Assembly: GCF_002814095.1 (NCBI RefSeq)
Contig: NZ_CP021913.1
Span: 3,974,501 to 4,038,500 of the forward strand
DNA length: 64,000 bases
DNA from: Sagittula sp. P11
GTDB taxonomy: Bacteria > Pseudomonadota > Alphaproteobacteria > Rhodobacterales > Rhodobacteraceae
Direction of reading: 5' to 3'
Both the position numbers and the translations under genes were made by a program. Of the stretch, positions 34,100 to 43,013 are shown piece after piece. Every line of letters begins with the position of its first letter. The stretch's first letter is position 1. Below the pieces are notes generated by a model that saw nothing but the letters and a program-made list of their open reading frames with translations, had not been told where the DNA came from and ran no database searches.

Positions 34100-35841
34100 C
34101 AATGCGAGTCCTTTCCGACCGGCGCACCGCGGCAGCCCTTGAGAAAGTCGAGATCGGCGCCCGTGTCCGCGCCCTGCACGTGTTGCTGGTGGAGCCAGGC
34201 ATAGCCGCTGTCGGGCCGCTCGTGGATCGGCGTCCACTCGGCCAGGCGGGCGGCGAGGTCCTCGTCGCTGATTTCGAGGTGCAGACGGCGGGCGGGCACA
34301 TCGACCTCGATCATGTCGCCGGTGCGGACCACGGCCAGCGGACCGCCGGCGGCGGCTTCGGGCGACGTGTGCAGGATCACGGTGCCGTAGGCGGTGCCGG
34401 ACATGCGCGCGTCCGATATGCGGATCATGTCCTTGATGCCCTTCTTCAGCACTTTGGGGGGAAGTCCCATGTTGCCGACCTCGGCCATGCCGGGATAGCC
34501 CTTCGGCCCGCAGTTCTTCAGGACCATGATGCAGGTCTCGTCGATGTCGAGCGCGTCGTCGTTGATCTGCGCCTTGTAGTCATCGATGTCTTCGAAGACC
34601 ACGGCGCGGCCCCTGTGCTGCATCAGGTGCGGCGAGGCGGCGGAAGGTTTCAGGACGGCGCCCTTCGGCGCGAGGTTGCCCTTCAGCACGGCGATGCCGC
34701 CCTGCGCCGTCAGCGGCTTGTCGGCGGGCAGGATCACGTCCTCGTTCCAGTTCTTCGCGTCCCTGACCTCTTCCCAGATGGTCGAGCCGGAGACAGTCAG
34801 CGCGTCCTTGTGCAGCTTGTCGGCCTCGCCCAGCCGTTTCAGGACGACCGGCAGGCCGCCCGCGTAGAAGAACTCCTCCATCAGGTACTTGCCGGAGGGT
34901 TGCAGGTTCAGGATCGTCGCCACATCGCGCCCGCAGCGGTCCCAGTCGTCCAGCGTGATGTCGACGCCGGTACGGCCCGCGATGGCGAGCAGATGCACCA
35001 CGGTGTTGGTAGAGCCGCCGACCGCGCCGTTGCAGCGGATCGCGTTCTCGAAGGCCTCGCGGGTCAGGATGTCGGACGGCTTCAGGTCGTCCTTGACCAT
35101 CTGCACGATGCGGCGGCCCGACAGCTGCGCCATCACGCGGCGGCGGGAATCCACGGCGGGGATCGCGGCGTTGCCGGAGAGCGCCATGCCGAGCGCCTCC
35201 GCCATCGACGCCATGGAGGACGCCGTGCCCATGGTGTTGCAGGTGCCGGAGGAGCGGGTCACCGCGGCCTCGGCATCGAGGAATTCCTGCTGGGTCATCT
35301 CTCCGGCCTTCACGGCCTCGGAGAACCGCCAGAGGTGCGTGCCCGCGCCGACCCGTTCACCCTGGAACCAGCCGTTCAGCATCGGCCCGCCGGTCACGAC
35401 GATGGAGGGCAGGTCGCAGGAGGCGGCGGCCATCAAGAGCGACGGCGTGGTCTTGTCGCAGCCGACCATCAGCACGCAGCCGTCGATGGGCTGACCCCTG
35501 ATCTGTTCCTCGATCGACAGGGCGGCGAGGTTGCGGAACATCATCGCGGTGGGGCGGAAGGTGTTCTCGGACGCGGAGAAGACCGGCACCTCGACCGGGA
35601 AGCCGCCGGCCTCCCAGATGCCCGCCTTCACCTTCTCGGCCAGTTCGCGCAGGTGGCCGTTGCAGGGCGTCAGGTCGGACCAGGTGTTGAGGACGCCGAT
35701 GATCGGACGGCCGTCAAAGAGGTCTTCGGGATAGCCCTGGTTCTTCAGCCAGCCGCGGTGGTAGATCACGTCCTTGGTGGTCCCGCCGTACCATTCCTGG
35801 GACCGCAGCCTGCGCGGCCATTCCGCCGGTTTGAAACTCAT
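34099..35841 (-). CDS. L-arabinonate dehydratase (IlvD/Edd family)
   Basis: The product has 580 residues. Iron-sulfur ligands are Cys60 (DLTPCNGH), Cys128 (MVGCDKTTPS) and Cys201 (SSGTCNTMG), with Lys130 next to the second. These are shifted by one from the Rhizobium L-arabinonate dehydratase set (59, 127, 200) known from its structure, and the length is also one more. It dehydrates L-arabonate, and probably D-galactonate or D-fuconate, to the 2-keto-3-deoxy acid. It sits between the permease and dehydrogenase genes on one transcript. Confidence 0.9.
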   Translation of the reverse strand: MSFKPAEWPRRLRSQEWYGGTTKDVIYHRGWLKNQGYPEDLFDGRPIIGVLNTWSDLTPCNGHLRELAEKVKAGIWEAGGFPVEVPVFSASENTFRPTAMMFRNLAALSIEEQIRGQPIDGCVLMVGCDKTTPSLLMAAASCDLPSIVVTGGPMLNGWFQGERVGAGTHLWRFSEAVKAGEMTQQEFLDAEAAVTRSSGTCNTMGTASSMASMAEALGMALSGNAAIPAVDSRRRVMAQLSGRRIVQMVKDDLKPSDILTREAFENAIRCNGAVGGSTNTVVHLLAIAGRTGVDITLDDWDRCGRDVATILNLQPSGKYLMEEFFYAGGLPVVLKRLGEADKLHKDALTVSGSTIWEEVRDAKNWNEDVILPADKPLTAQGGIAVLKGNLAPKGAVLKPSAASPHLMQHRGRAVVFEDIDDYKAQINDDALDIDETCIMVLKNCGPKGYPGMAEVGNMGLPPKVLKKGIKDMIRISDARMSGTAYGTVILHTSPEAAAGGPLAVVRTGDMIEVDVPARRLHLEISDEDLAARLAEWTPIHERPDSGYAWLHQQHVQGADTGADLDFLKGCRGAPVGKDSH

Positions 35842-35844
35842 AAC

Positions 35845-37077
35845 TCAGCCCTGCCTGGATTTGTTGTAGACGTCGAAGATGACGGCGGCGAGCAGCACGA
35901 GACCCTTGATCATCTGCTGATAGTCGATGCCGATACCCATGATCGACATGCCGTTGTTGAGGACACCCATCAGGAAGGCGCCCACGACCGCACCGACGAT
36001 CTTGCCCACGCCGCCCGACATGGAGGCGCCGCCGATGAAGACCGCCGCGATCACGTCGAGTTCCAGCGCGAAACCGGCCTTCGGCGTCGCGGTGTTGAGG
36101 CGGGCGGCGAACACCAGCCCTGCGGCGGCGGCGAGGATGCCCATGTTGAGGAAGGCGAGGAAGGTCAGCCGTTCGGTCTTGATCCCCGAAAGCTTCGCCG
36201 CTTTCTGGTTGCCGCCGAGCGCGTAGATACGGCGCCCGATGACGGTGCGTTCGGTGAGGAAGGCGTAGATGATCGTCAGTACGCCCATGGTGATCAGCAC
36301 GTTGGGCAAACCGCGGAAGGTGGACAGCTTGTACATGATGAAGACCAGCGCGGCGCTGATGATGACCGTGCGCGCCACGAAGAAGCTGCGCGGTTCGTCC
36401 TCGACTCCGTAGGCCTTGTTGCGGGCGCGCTTGCGCATCCCCGACCAGACCACGAATGCGGCGGCGGCAACGCCGGTCAGCAGCGCCAGCACGTTCACCT
36501 TGCGGGCGTCGAAGAGGGGGGCCAGCGTTTCGCCGATACCCGCCGGAAAGAGGTCGGGCACGAAGCCGTTGGCGATGGTCTGGAATTCACGCGGGAAGGG
36601 GCCGACCGACTGCCCTTCGAGGAGCCAGAGCGACAGGCCACGGAAGACCAGCATGCCTGCCAGCGTGACGATGAAGGAGGGGATCTTCCAGTAGGCGACC
36701 CAATAGCCCTGCGCCGCGCCGATCAGCCCGCCGACGGCCAGGCAGACCACGATGGTCAACAGCCAGTTGATCTCCCAGTTGACGATCATGACGGCGGCCA
36801 GCGCCCCGATGAAGCCCATGACCGAGCCCACCGAGAGGTCGATGTTGCCCGACACGATGACCACCAGCATGCCAAGCGCCATGATGATGATATAACTGTT
36901 CTGCAGCAGCAGGTTGGTGATGTTCACCGGTTTCAGCAGCACGCCGTCGGTGACGACCTGGAAGAAGACCATGATCGCGATAAGCGCGAACAGCAGCCCG
37001 TATTCGCGCAGGTGCCCGGCGAGGTATTCGCCGACGCCCTTGCGCTCGTCCGCGTCCTGAGATTCTGCAAGAGCCAT
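35845..37077 (-). CDS. gguB: Multiple-monosaccharide ABC transporter permease (GguB/MmsB)
   Basis: The product has 410 residues, longer than ribose-type permeases because of an insertion of polar residues (SGMRKRARNKAYGVEDEPRS) between helices, as in GguB/XylH. Motifs are VSGNIDLSVGSVMGF, the coupling loop ALGGNQKAAKLSGIKTERL and AVFIGGASMSGGVG. It forms the channel as a homodimer. Eleven bases separate it from gguA upstream and three from the dehydratase downstream. Confidence 0.92.
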   Translation of the reverse strand: MALAESQDADERKGVGEYLAGHLREYGLLFALIAIMVFFQVVTDGVLLKPVNITNLLLQNSYIIIMALGMLVVIVSGNIDLSVGSVMGFIGALAAVMIVNWEINWLLTIVVCLAVGGLIGAAQGYWVAYWKIPSFIVTLAGMLVFRGLSLWLLEGQSVGPFPREFQTIANGFVPDLFPAGIGETLAPLFDARKVNVLALLTGVAAAAFVVWSGMRKRARNKAYGVEDEPRSFFVARTVIISAALVFIMYKLSTFRGLPNVLITMGVLTIIYAFLTERTVIGRRIYALGGNQKAAKLSGIKTERLTFLAFLNMGILAAAAGLVFAARLNTATPKAGFALELDVIAAVFIGGASMSGGVGKIVGAVVGAFLMGVLNNGMSIMGIGIDYQQMIKGLVLLAAVIFDVYNKSRQG

Positions 37078-37088
37078 GCCCTGTCTCC

Positions 37089-38609
37089 CTATTCCGTCAC
37101 GATGAGCGACATGATGCGCTCCTGGCTGGCCTCGGCGGCGTCAAGCTCGCCCACCAGTTCGCCTTCGTTCATCACGTAGATCCGGTCGCACATGCCCAGA
37201 AGTTCGGGCATCTCGGACGAGATCATGAGGACCCCTTTGCCCTGTGCGCTCAGATCGTTGATGATTCCGTAGATTTCGAATTTCGCGCCGACGTCGATGC
37301 CGCGCGTGGGCTCGTCGAGGATCAGCACCTCCGGCCCCGCGAAAAGCCACTTCGACAGCACCACCTTCTGCTGGTTCCCGCCCGAGAGGTTCATCACCTT
37401 CTGGAAGACGGAGGGCGTGCGGATGTTCATCGCGCGGCGGTACTTCTCGGAGACCTGCGTCTCCTCGTTCTCGTTGAGGATGCCGCCAGAGGACACGCCC
37501 GGCAGGTTCGCCAGTGTCACGTTGCGGCTGATCGGTTCCTCGAGGATCAGGCCAAGGCTCTTGCGGTCCTCGGTCACGTAGGCGAGGCCTGCGTCGATGG
37601 CGCGGTCGATCTTCGAGACGTCGACCTCCTTGCCCTTGATCCGCACCGTGCCGGTGATGTTCTGCCCGTAGCTGCGGCCGAATATGCTCATGGCAAGTTC
37701 GGTGCGGCCCGAGCCCATGAGCCCGGCGATGCCCACGACTTCGCCCGCGCGCACGTTGAACTGCGCGTTGTGGATCACCTGGCGGTCGGCGTGTTCGGCG
37801 TGCCAGACGTTCCAGTCGGACACTTCCAGCAGCATGTCGCCCGCGCGGCGGGTGCGTTCAGGATAGCGGTGCGCCATGTCGCGGCCCACCATGTCGCGCA
37901 CGATGGCGGCCTCGGTGATCGGCTGGGCCTTGGCGTCCATGGTCGACACGGTCGAGCCGTCGCGGATCACGGTCACGCTGTCGGCGACGCGGCGGACCTC
38001 GTTCAGCTTGTGGCTGATGATGATCGACGTGACGCCCTGCGCCTTGAGTTCCAGCATCAGGTCCAGAAGTGCCTGGCTGTCGGATTCCGACAGCGCCGCG
38101 GTCGGCTCGTCGAGGATCAGGAGGCGGACCTCCTTGGACAACGCCTTGGCGATCTCCACCAGCTGCTGCTTGCCGACGCCCAGCTTGTCCACCATCGTGG
38201 TGGGGGCCTCGCGCAGGCCGACCTTCTTCAGCAGCTCGCCGGTCTTGCGGTTCGTCGCGTTCCAGTCGATCACGCCGTTCTTCGCGCGCTCGTTGCCGAG
38301 AAAGACGTTCTCGGCGATCGACAACAGAGGGACCAGAGCCAGTTCCTGGTGGATGATGATGATGCCCCGGGACTCGCTGTCCGAGATGTCGCGGAACTGG
38401 GCCAGCTCACCGTCGTAGTGGATCTCGCCCTCGTAGGAACCGACGGGGTAGACGCCGGAGAGCACCTTCATGAGGGTCGACTTGCCGGCGCCGTTTTCGC
38501 CGACGAGCGCGTGGATCTCGCCTTTCCGGACCGTCAGCGTGACCTCGTCGAGGGCCTTCACGCCGGGAAAGGTCTTGGTGATCCCGCGCATTTCGAGAAG
38601 TGCGGACAT
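37089..38609 (-). CDS. gguA: Multiple-monosaccharide ABC transporter ATP-binding protein (GguA/MmsA)
   Basis: The product has 506 residues with two ATPase domains. NBD1 has [19 protein letters not shown] and [17 protein letters not shown]2 has the expected loose P-loop [12 protein letters not shown], signature [15 protein letters not shown] and an intact Walker [13 protein letters not shown], unlike the homologue at 18525. It powers uptake of arabinose, galactose and related sugars delivered by ChvE. A hairpin separates it from chvE. Confidence 0.93.
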   Translation of the reverse strand: MSALLEMRGITKTFPGVKALDEVTLTVRKGEIHALVGENGAGKSTLMKVLSGVYPVGSYEGEIHYDGELAQFRDISDSESRGIIIIHQELALVPLLSIAENVFLGNERAKNGVIDWNATNRKTGELLKKVGLREAPTTMVDKLGVGKQQLVEIAKALSKEVRLLILDEPTAALSESDSQALLDLMLELKAQGVTSIIISHKLNEVRRVADSVTVIRDGSTVSTMDAKAQPITEAAIVRDMVGRDMAHRYPERTRRAGDMLLEVSDWNVWHAEHADRQVIHNAQFNVRAGEVVGIAGLMGSGRTELAMSIFGRSYGQNITGTVRIKGKEVDVSKIDRAIDAGLAYVTEDRKSLGLILEEPISRNVTLANLPGVSSGGILNENEETQVSEKYRRAMNIRTPSVFQKVMNLSGGNQQKVVLSKWLFAGPEVLILDEPTRGIDVGAKFEIYGIINDLSAQGKGVLMISSEMPELLGMCDRIYVMNEGELVGELDAAEASQERIMSLIVTE

Positions 38610-38672
38610 GGCTGCCTTCCAATGCGCCGCAGGCGGACGGCGGTGCGCCCGGGCGTGCGGCCTGCATGAGGG

Positions 38673-38710
38673 AAAAGGTGGCCTGCCCGCACGAAGCGTC
38701 CGGACAGGCC
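38673..38710 (-). terminator. Intercistronic hairpin with T-run between chvE and gguA
   Basis: In the minus-strand transcript GGCCTGTCCG (38710-38701) pairs with CGGGCAGGCC (38689-38680), one G-U pair, followed by ACCTTTT. This looks like a partial terminator that would lower permease expression relative to the binding protein. Confidence 0.6.
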
Positions 38711-38727
38711 CGCCCGGGGGAGCGATC

Positions 38728-39783
38728 TTACTTGATCTGGTCCATAGTGTAGTAACCGGTATCGATCAGACGCTCTTCCCAGTTCTCCTTGGTCACCGGG
38801 AGCGGCTCAAGCAGGTAGGAGGGAACGACCTTCACGCCGTTGTCGTAGGTCGAGGTGTCGTTGATCTCCGGCTCGCCGCCGGCAAGCAGCGCGTCGACCA
38901 TGCCCACGGTCACACCGGCCAGCGAGCGGGTGTCCTTGAAGATGGTAGAGTACTGTTCGTCCGCGAGGATCGACTTGACGGAGGGGACCTCTGCGTCCTG
39001 ACCGGTCACGATCGGCATCTTCATGTCGCCGGAACCGTAGCCCACGCCCTTGAGCGAAGACAGGATACCGATGGAGAGACCGTCGTAGGGCGACAGCACG
39101 CCATGGACCTGCTTGTCGGTGTAGTTGGCGGACAGCAGGTTATCCATGCGGGCCTGAGCGACCGCGCCGTCCCAGCGCAGCGTGCCGACCGTGTCCATAC
39201 CCATCTGGCCCGACACGATCTCGACCGAGCCGTCGTCGATCATCGGCTGCAGGACGGACATCGCGCCATCGTAGAAGAAGTAGGCGTTGTTGTCGTCCGG
39301 GGAGCCGCCGAACAGCTCCACGTTCCACGGCTGCACGTCCGGGAAACGCTCTTTCAGGCCGTCGACCAGCGTGGTGGCCTGCTGCACGCCGACCTTGAAG
39401 TTGTCGAAGGTGGCGTAATAGTCGACGTTCTCGCTGTCGCGGATCAGGCGGTCGTAGGCGATGACCTTGATGCCGGAGGCGGCCGCGTTTTCCAGAGCGT
39501 TCGACAGGGTGGTGCCGTCGATGGCGGCGATCACCAGAACGTCGACGCCCTTGGTGATCATGTTCTCGATCTGCGCCAGCTGGTTCGGGATGTCATCCTC
39601 GGCGTACTGCAGGTCGGTCTCGTAGCCGGCTTCCTCGAACTGCTGAACCATGGATTCGCCGTCGGAAATCCAGCGCGCGGAGGATTTCGTGGGCATGGCG
39701 ATGCCGACGGTGCCGTCGGCCAGTGCGGCGGATGCGAGCAGCGCAATGGCGCTGGCCGAAGCCAGGATTGTCTTGAATTTCAT
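38728..39783 (-). CDS. chvE: Multiple sugar-binding periplasmic protein ChvE
   Basis: The product has 351 residues with a signal peptide ([22 protein letters not shown]). The mature start [20 protein letters not shown] and the segments [40 protein letters not shown] and [15 protein letters not shown] are characteristic of ChvE/GguC-linked binding proteins that take up L-arabinose, D-galactose, D-fucose and similar aldoses. It is the first gene of the operon, and the GbpR-type regulator is divergent from it. There is no sign of the VirA partner known from Agrobacterium. Confidence 0.93.
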   Translation of the reverse strand: MKFKTILASASAIALLASAALADGTVGIAMPTKSSARWISDGESMVQQFEEAGYETDLQYAEDDIPNQLAQIENMITKGVDVLVIAAIDGTTLSNALENAAASGIKVIAYDRLIRDSENVDYYATFDNFKVGVQQATTLVDGLKERFPDVQPWNVELFGGSPDDNNAYFFYDGAMSVLQPMIDDGSVEIVSGQMGMDTVGTLRWDGAVAQARMDNLLSANYTDKQVHGVLSPYDGLSIGILSSLKGVGYGSGDMKMPIVTGQDAEVPSVKSILADEQYSTIFKDTRSLAGVTVGMVDALLAGGEPEINDTSTYDNGVKVVPSYLLEPLPVTKENWEERLIDTGYYTMDQIK

Positions 39784-39887
39784 GATGTTCCTCCACTGTG
39801 TGCGCCTGCATCTTTGTTTTGGCGCCGGGTCTGTTGAGTGCCCACGGCAGAGCTAACAGGGCACGTGCATAACGTTCAATTCCCATT

Positions 39888-39903
39888 TATGCTAATCTGC
39901 ATA
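39888..39903. promoter_or_regulatory. Putative GbpR (LysR-type) binding site
   Basis: TATGC-TAATCT-GCATA is a perfect 5-bp inverted repeat and contains a T-N11-A LysR box. It lies 22 bases before the gbpR start and about 105 bases from chvE. A further GCATAA half-site occurs near 39867. Confidence 0.5.
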
Positions 39904-39925
39904 GCAATACTGGTATGAGGTCGGA

Positions 39926-40843
39926 ATGGACGTCCTGCATCGTCTGAAACCGTCGCAGCTGACCCTGATCCTGCGCATCGCGGAGACTGGCCAGCTACAG
40001 CGCGCGGCGCAGATGGCGGGCATGTCGCAACCGGCGGCGTCGCGCATGCTCAACGAGATCGAGCAGCGGGCGGGCGGGGCGCTTTTCGACCGTTATCCCA
40101 AGGGGATGCTGGCCACTCCACTAGGCGAGATCGTGTCCCGCCGCGCGCAGGTCATCCTCGAGGAATACGACGCGCTGGAACGCGAGGCACGGCGCATCAC
40201 CACGGGCGAGATGGGGCAGGTGCGTGTCGGCGCGGTCACCGGTCCGGCAGTCGGCCTGATCGTGCCCGCGGTGCGCCGGGTAAAGGCCGCGGCCCCCGAC
40301 ATAGAGATGACAATCGAGGTGGGCCCGTCGACCGAACTGGTGCGCGGGCTGGTGGAAGGACGCTTCGACTTCGTGATCTCGCGCCTCCCGGCAGAGCACG
40401 ACAGCCGCGACTTCCGCCTTTATCCGGCGCGCAGCGAGATCGTGTCGCTCTTGGTCCGGCCCGCTCATCCTCTGGCCGGGCGGACAGAGGTCACGCTGGA
40501 GGAACTGCAGGGATACGAATGGGTCGTGCAGGAGATCGGGTCGCCCATCCGGCAGGCGGTGGAACGCGCCTTCCATGAACAGGGGCTTGGGGGGCCGCAG
40601 CGGATCACCAACTCCTCGTCGCTGCTGGTGGTGCTGTCGCTGCTGGAAGGCACCGACACCATCGCGCCGCAGGCGATGGAGGTGGCACAGATGCTGACAG
40701 TGGGGCAGACGGCGCTGGGGATCACGTCACTGAACCTCGCCGAACCGATCTCCGTGCCGCCGTGCTTCATCATCCGCAACCGGTTCCGCCCGCTGCCCGC
40801 CGCCTCGGAGCGGGTTCTGCAGGCGGTTCTGGAGCTGCTGTGA
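39926..40843 (+). CDS. gbpR: LysR-family regulator, GbpR type (galactose-binding protein regulator)
   Basis: The product has 305 residues. The helix-turn-helix (QLQRAAQMAGMSQPAASRML) is followed by a LysR effector domain (VRVGAVTGPAVGLIVPAVRR, RFDFVISRLPAEHDSRDFRL). Similarity and the position divergent from chvE match Agrobacterium GbpR, which activates chvE with arabinose, galactose or fucose and represses without them. The call is well supported by context. Confidence 0.88.
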   Translation: MDVLHRLKPSQLTLILRIAETGQLQRAAQMAGMSQPAASRMLNEIEQRAGGALFDRYPKGMLATPLGEIVSRRAQVILEEYDALEREARRITTGEMGQVRVGAVTGPAVGLIVPAVRRVKAAAPDIEMTIEVGPSTELVRGLVEGRFDFVISRLPAEHDSRDFRLYPARSEIVSLLVRPAHPLAGRTEVTLEELQGYEWVVQEIGSPIRQAVERAFHEQGLGGPQRITNSSSLLVVLSLLEGTDTIAPQAMEVAQMLTVGQTALGITSLNLAEPISVPPCFIIRNRFRPLPAASERVLQAVLELL

Positions 40844-40873
40844 GGGCGGGACCCGCGACCTTCGTCTGTGCCG

Positions 40874-40890
40874 TTCTTAGATTATAAGAA
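40874..40890. promoter_or_regulatory. Palindrome TTCTTA-N5-TAAGAA upstream of pqqA
   Basis: Perfect 6-bp arms (40874-40879, 40885-40890) around GATTA, about 70 bases before the pqqA start codon and 31 bases after gbpR. The AT-rich symmetric site stands out in GC-rich surroundings and may be an operator or overlap the pqq promoter. Confidence 0.45.
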
Positions 40891-40958
40891 TCGCCTGAAA
40901 CGGGGCGTCTCGTGCAGGCTGAAGCCACTGGACCAAGTCAGGACAAGGAGACACCGAC

Positions 40959-41057
40959 ATGGCATGGAACAAGCCGAAGATCCGCGAAATCGAGTGCGGT
41001 ATGGAAATCAACATGTACGGCCCGGACGGCGAAGAAGAGCGCGAAGTTCTGTTCTGA
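40959..41057 (+). CDS. pqqA: PQQ precursor peptide PqqA
   Basis: A 32-residue peptide, MAWNKPKIREIECGMEINMY followed by 12 more residues. Glu16 and Tyr20 have the exact E-x3-Y spacing that PqqE cross-links to build pyrroloquinoline quinone. AAGGAG lies nine bases before the ATG. The N-terminal W-x-KP and acidic tail (GEEEREVLF) are typical. Length is slightly above the common 23-31. Confidence 0.95.
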   Translation: MAWNKPKIREIECGMEINMYGPDGEEEREVLF

Positions 41058-41079
41058 TCGCTTTGCGCGGAGGCTGTCG

Positions 41080-41976
41080 ATGGCGTTTCGCGCACTCATC
41101 CTAGGCGCTGCGGCGGGCGGTGGCCTGCCGCAGTGGAATTGCGGGTGCGAGAACTGCACCCTTGCACGGGCAGGCGAAATCCCGCGTCAGACGCAATCGT
41201 CGCTGGCGGTGACCGGCAACGGCACCGACTGGGCGATCCTCAACGCTTCGCCTGACATCCGGCAGCAGATGGCCGACGCGGCCCCGCTGCATCCGACCGG
41301 CCTGCGCAGCCTGCCTCTGCATTCGGTGCTGGTGACGAATGGCGACATCGACCATGTGGCGGGGCTTCTGACCCTGCGCGAGATGCAGCCTTTCACTCTG
41401 TTCGCGACGCAGACGATCCAGGCGGTGTTGAAGGACAACCCGATCTTCGACGCGCTGCACCGCGACGTGGTGAGCCGCGAACCGATCGCGCTGGAGACGC
41501 CTTTCGAGCTGGCCCCCGGGCTGATGGCGGAACTTTTTCCGGTGCCGGGCAAGGTGCCGCTCTACCTCGAAGGGGAGACGGTCGAGACCGGCGAGATCGG
41601 AGAGAACACGGTGGGTGTCGCCCTGACCGGCGGCGACCGGCGGGTCTACTACATCCCCGGCTGCGCCGTGCTGAACGACGACCTGCGGGCACGTCTGGCG
41701 GGCGCAGACCTCGTGTTCTTCGACGGCACGCTCTGGCGCGACGACGAGATGGTGCGCGCGGGACTTGGCGCCAAGACCGGCAAGCGCATGGGCCACATGT
41801 CGATGTCGGGCGAGGACGGCTCCATCGCGGCGTTCCGGGACCTCGACGTGGGCCGCAAGGTCTTCGTTCACATGAACAACACCAACCCGGTCCTGCGACC
41901 GGACTCGGCGGAGCGCGCCGAGGCACAGTCCGGTGGCTGGACCATCGGCCAGGACGGCATGGAGATCGCGTTATGA
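41080..41976 (+). CDS. pqqB: PQQ biosynthesis protein PqqB (metallo-beta-lactamase fold)
   Basis: The product has 298 residues. The start ALILGAAAGGGLPQWNCGCENC with its CxC and upstream Cys, the NGDIDHVAGLLTLRE block and FDGTLWRDDEM are characteristic PqqB features. PqqB is thought to hydroxylate the cross-linked Glu-Tyr intermediate with iron. CGGAGG precedes the ATG, 22 bases after pqqA. The end overlaps pqqC by ATGA. Confidence 0.95.
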   Translation: MAFRALILGAAAGGGLPQWNCGCENCTLARAGEIPRQTQSSLAVTGNGTDWAILNASPDIRQQMADAAPLHPTGLRSLPLHSVLVTNGDIDHVAGLLTLREMQPFTLFATQTIQAVLKDNPIFDALHRDVVSREPIALETPFELAPGLMAELFPVPGKVPLYLEGETVETGEIGENTVGVALTGGDRRVYYIPGCAVLNDDLRARLAGADLVFFDGTLWRDDEMVRAGLGAKTGKRMGHMSMSGEDGSIAAFRDLDVGRKVFVHMNNTNPVLRPDSAERAEAQSGGWTIGQDGMEIAL

Positions 41977-42731
41977 CCAGAGCCCCGCAATCGCGTGAAG
42001 CGTTCGAAGCCCGGCTGCGCCAGATAGGGGCAGAGCGCTATCACGACCTGCATCCGTTCCACGACCGTCTGCACGGCGGCCAGTGCACCATGGAAGAGGT
42101 GCAGGCGTGGGTCATCAACCGCTACTACTACCAGCACTCGATCCCGATGAAGGACGCGGCCTTCATGTCCCGGGTGGAGGATCCCGCCCTGCGGCGCGCC
42201 TGGCGGTCGCGGATGGAGGACCACGACGGCACCGCCGAGAACGAGGGCGGCATACGGCGGTGGCTGCGGCTGGCGGAAGCGGTGGGACTGGACCCCGACT
42301 ACGTCGCCACGACAGAGGGCGTTTTGCCCGCAACGAAATTCGCGGTGGACGCTTACGTCCGTTTCGTCCGCGAAAAGACCCTGCTCGAAGCGGTGGCGGC
42401 ATCACTCACGGAACTCTTCGCCCCCAAGATCCACGCCAACCGGATCGAGGGACTGCTGAAGAACTACGCCTTCGCCGACGACTCCTCGCTGTCCTATTTC
42501 CGCAACCGGCTGAAGGAGGCGCCGAAGGACGTGGCCTTCGGGCTCGCTTGGGTGCTGGACCATGCGGACACCGCCGAAAAGCAGGACATGGCGGCCAAGG
42601 CCCTGATCTTCAAGACGGATGTGCTCTGGTCCCAGCTCGACGCGCTGTGGGGCGCCTACGTGGAGCCGCGGCGCATTCCGCCCGGCGCGTGGCAGCCCGG
42701 CACCGGACAGCTGCTGCGGCAGGCGTCATGA
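41973..42731 (+). CDS. pqqC: Pyrroloquinoline-quinone synthase PqqC
   Basis: The product has 252 residues of the all-helical, cofactor-free oxidase fold that performs the last ring closure and eight-electron oxidation. Conserved blocks are RYHDLHPFHDRLHGGQCT, VINRYYYQHSIPMKDAAFM, HDGTAENEGGIRRWL and NRLKEAPKDVAFGLAWVL. It overlaps pqqB and pqqD by four bases each. Length is normal. Confidence 0.95.
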   Translation: MTRAPQSREAFEARLRQIGAERYHDLHPFHDRLHGGQCTMEEVQAWVINRYYYQHSIPMKDAAFMSRVEDPALRRAWRSRMEDHDGTAENEGGIRRWLRLAEAVGLDPDYVATTEGVLPATKFAVDAYVRFVREKTLLEAVAASLTELFAPKIHANRIEGLLKNYAFADDSSLSYFRNRLKEAPKDVAFGLAWVLDHADTAEKQDMAAKALIFKTDVLWSQLDALWGAYVEPRRIPPGAWQPGTGQLLRQAS

Positions 42732-43003
42732 TCGGGGCGGGCGACATCCCCGTCCTGCCGCGCGGCGTGCGGCTGCACTTCGACGAGGTGCGCGACAGCT
42801 GGGTGCTTCTGGCGCCGGAGCGGGCGATCATGCTCGACATGGTGGGCCACGCGGTGCTGTCGGAGGTCGACGGCAGCCGCACCTTCGAGCAGATCACCCG
42901 CAGCCTGGCCGAGAAATACGCCGCCCCCGCGGAGGAAATCGCCAGGGACAGCGCGGGCTTCCTCGGGGCGCTGCGCGATCGCCGCTTCCTTGAAGTGGCC
43001 TGA
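42728..43003 (+). CDS. pqqD: PQQ peptide chaperone PqqD
   Basis: The product has 91 residues. PqqD binds PqqA and presents it to PqqE. Seen are VLPRGVRLHFDEVRDSWVLL, PERAIMLDMVGHAVL, and the C-terminal DSAGFLGALRDRRFL. The ATG overlaps the pqqC stop. Ten bases separate its end from pqqE; it is a separate gene here, not fused to pqqC or pqqE. Confidence 0.95.
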   Translation: MIGAGDIPVLPRGVRLHFDEVRDSWVLLAPERAIMLDMVGHAVLSEVDGSRTFEQITRSLAEKYAAPAEEIARDSAGFLGALRDRRFLEVA

Positions 43004-43013
43004 AGGAGCCGGC

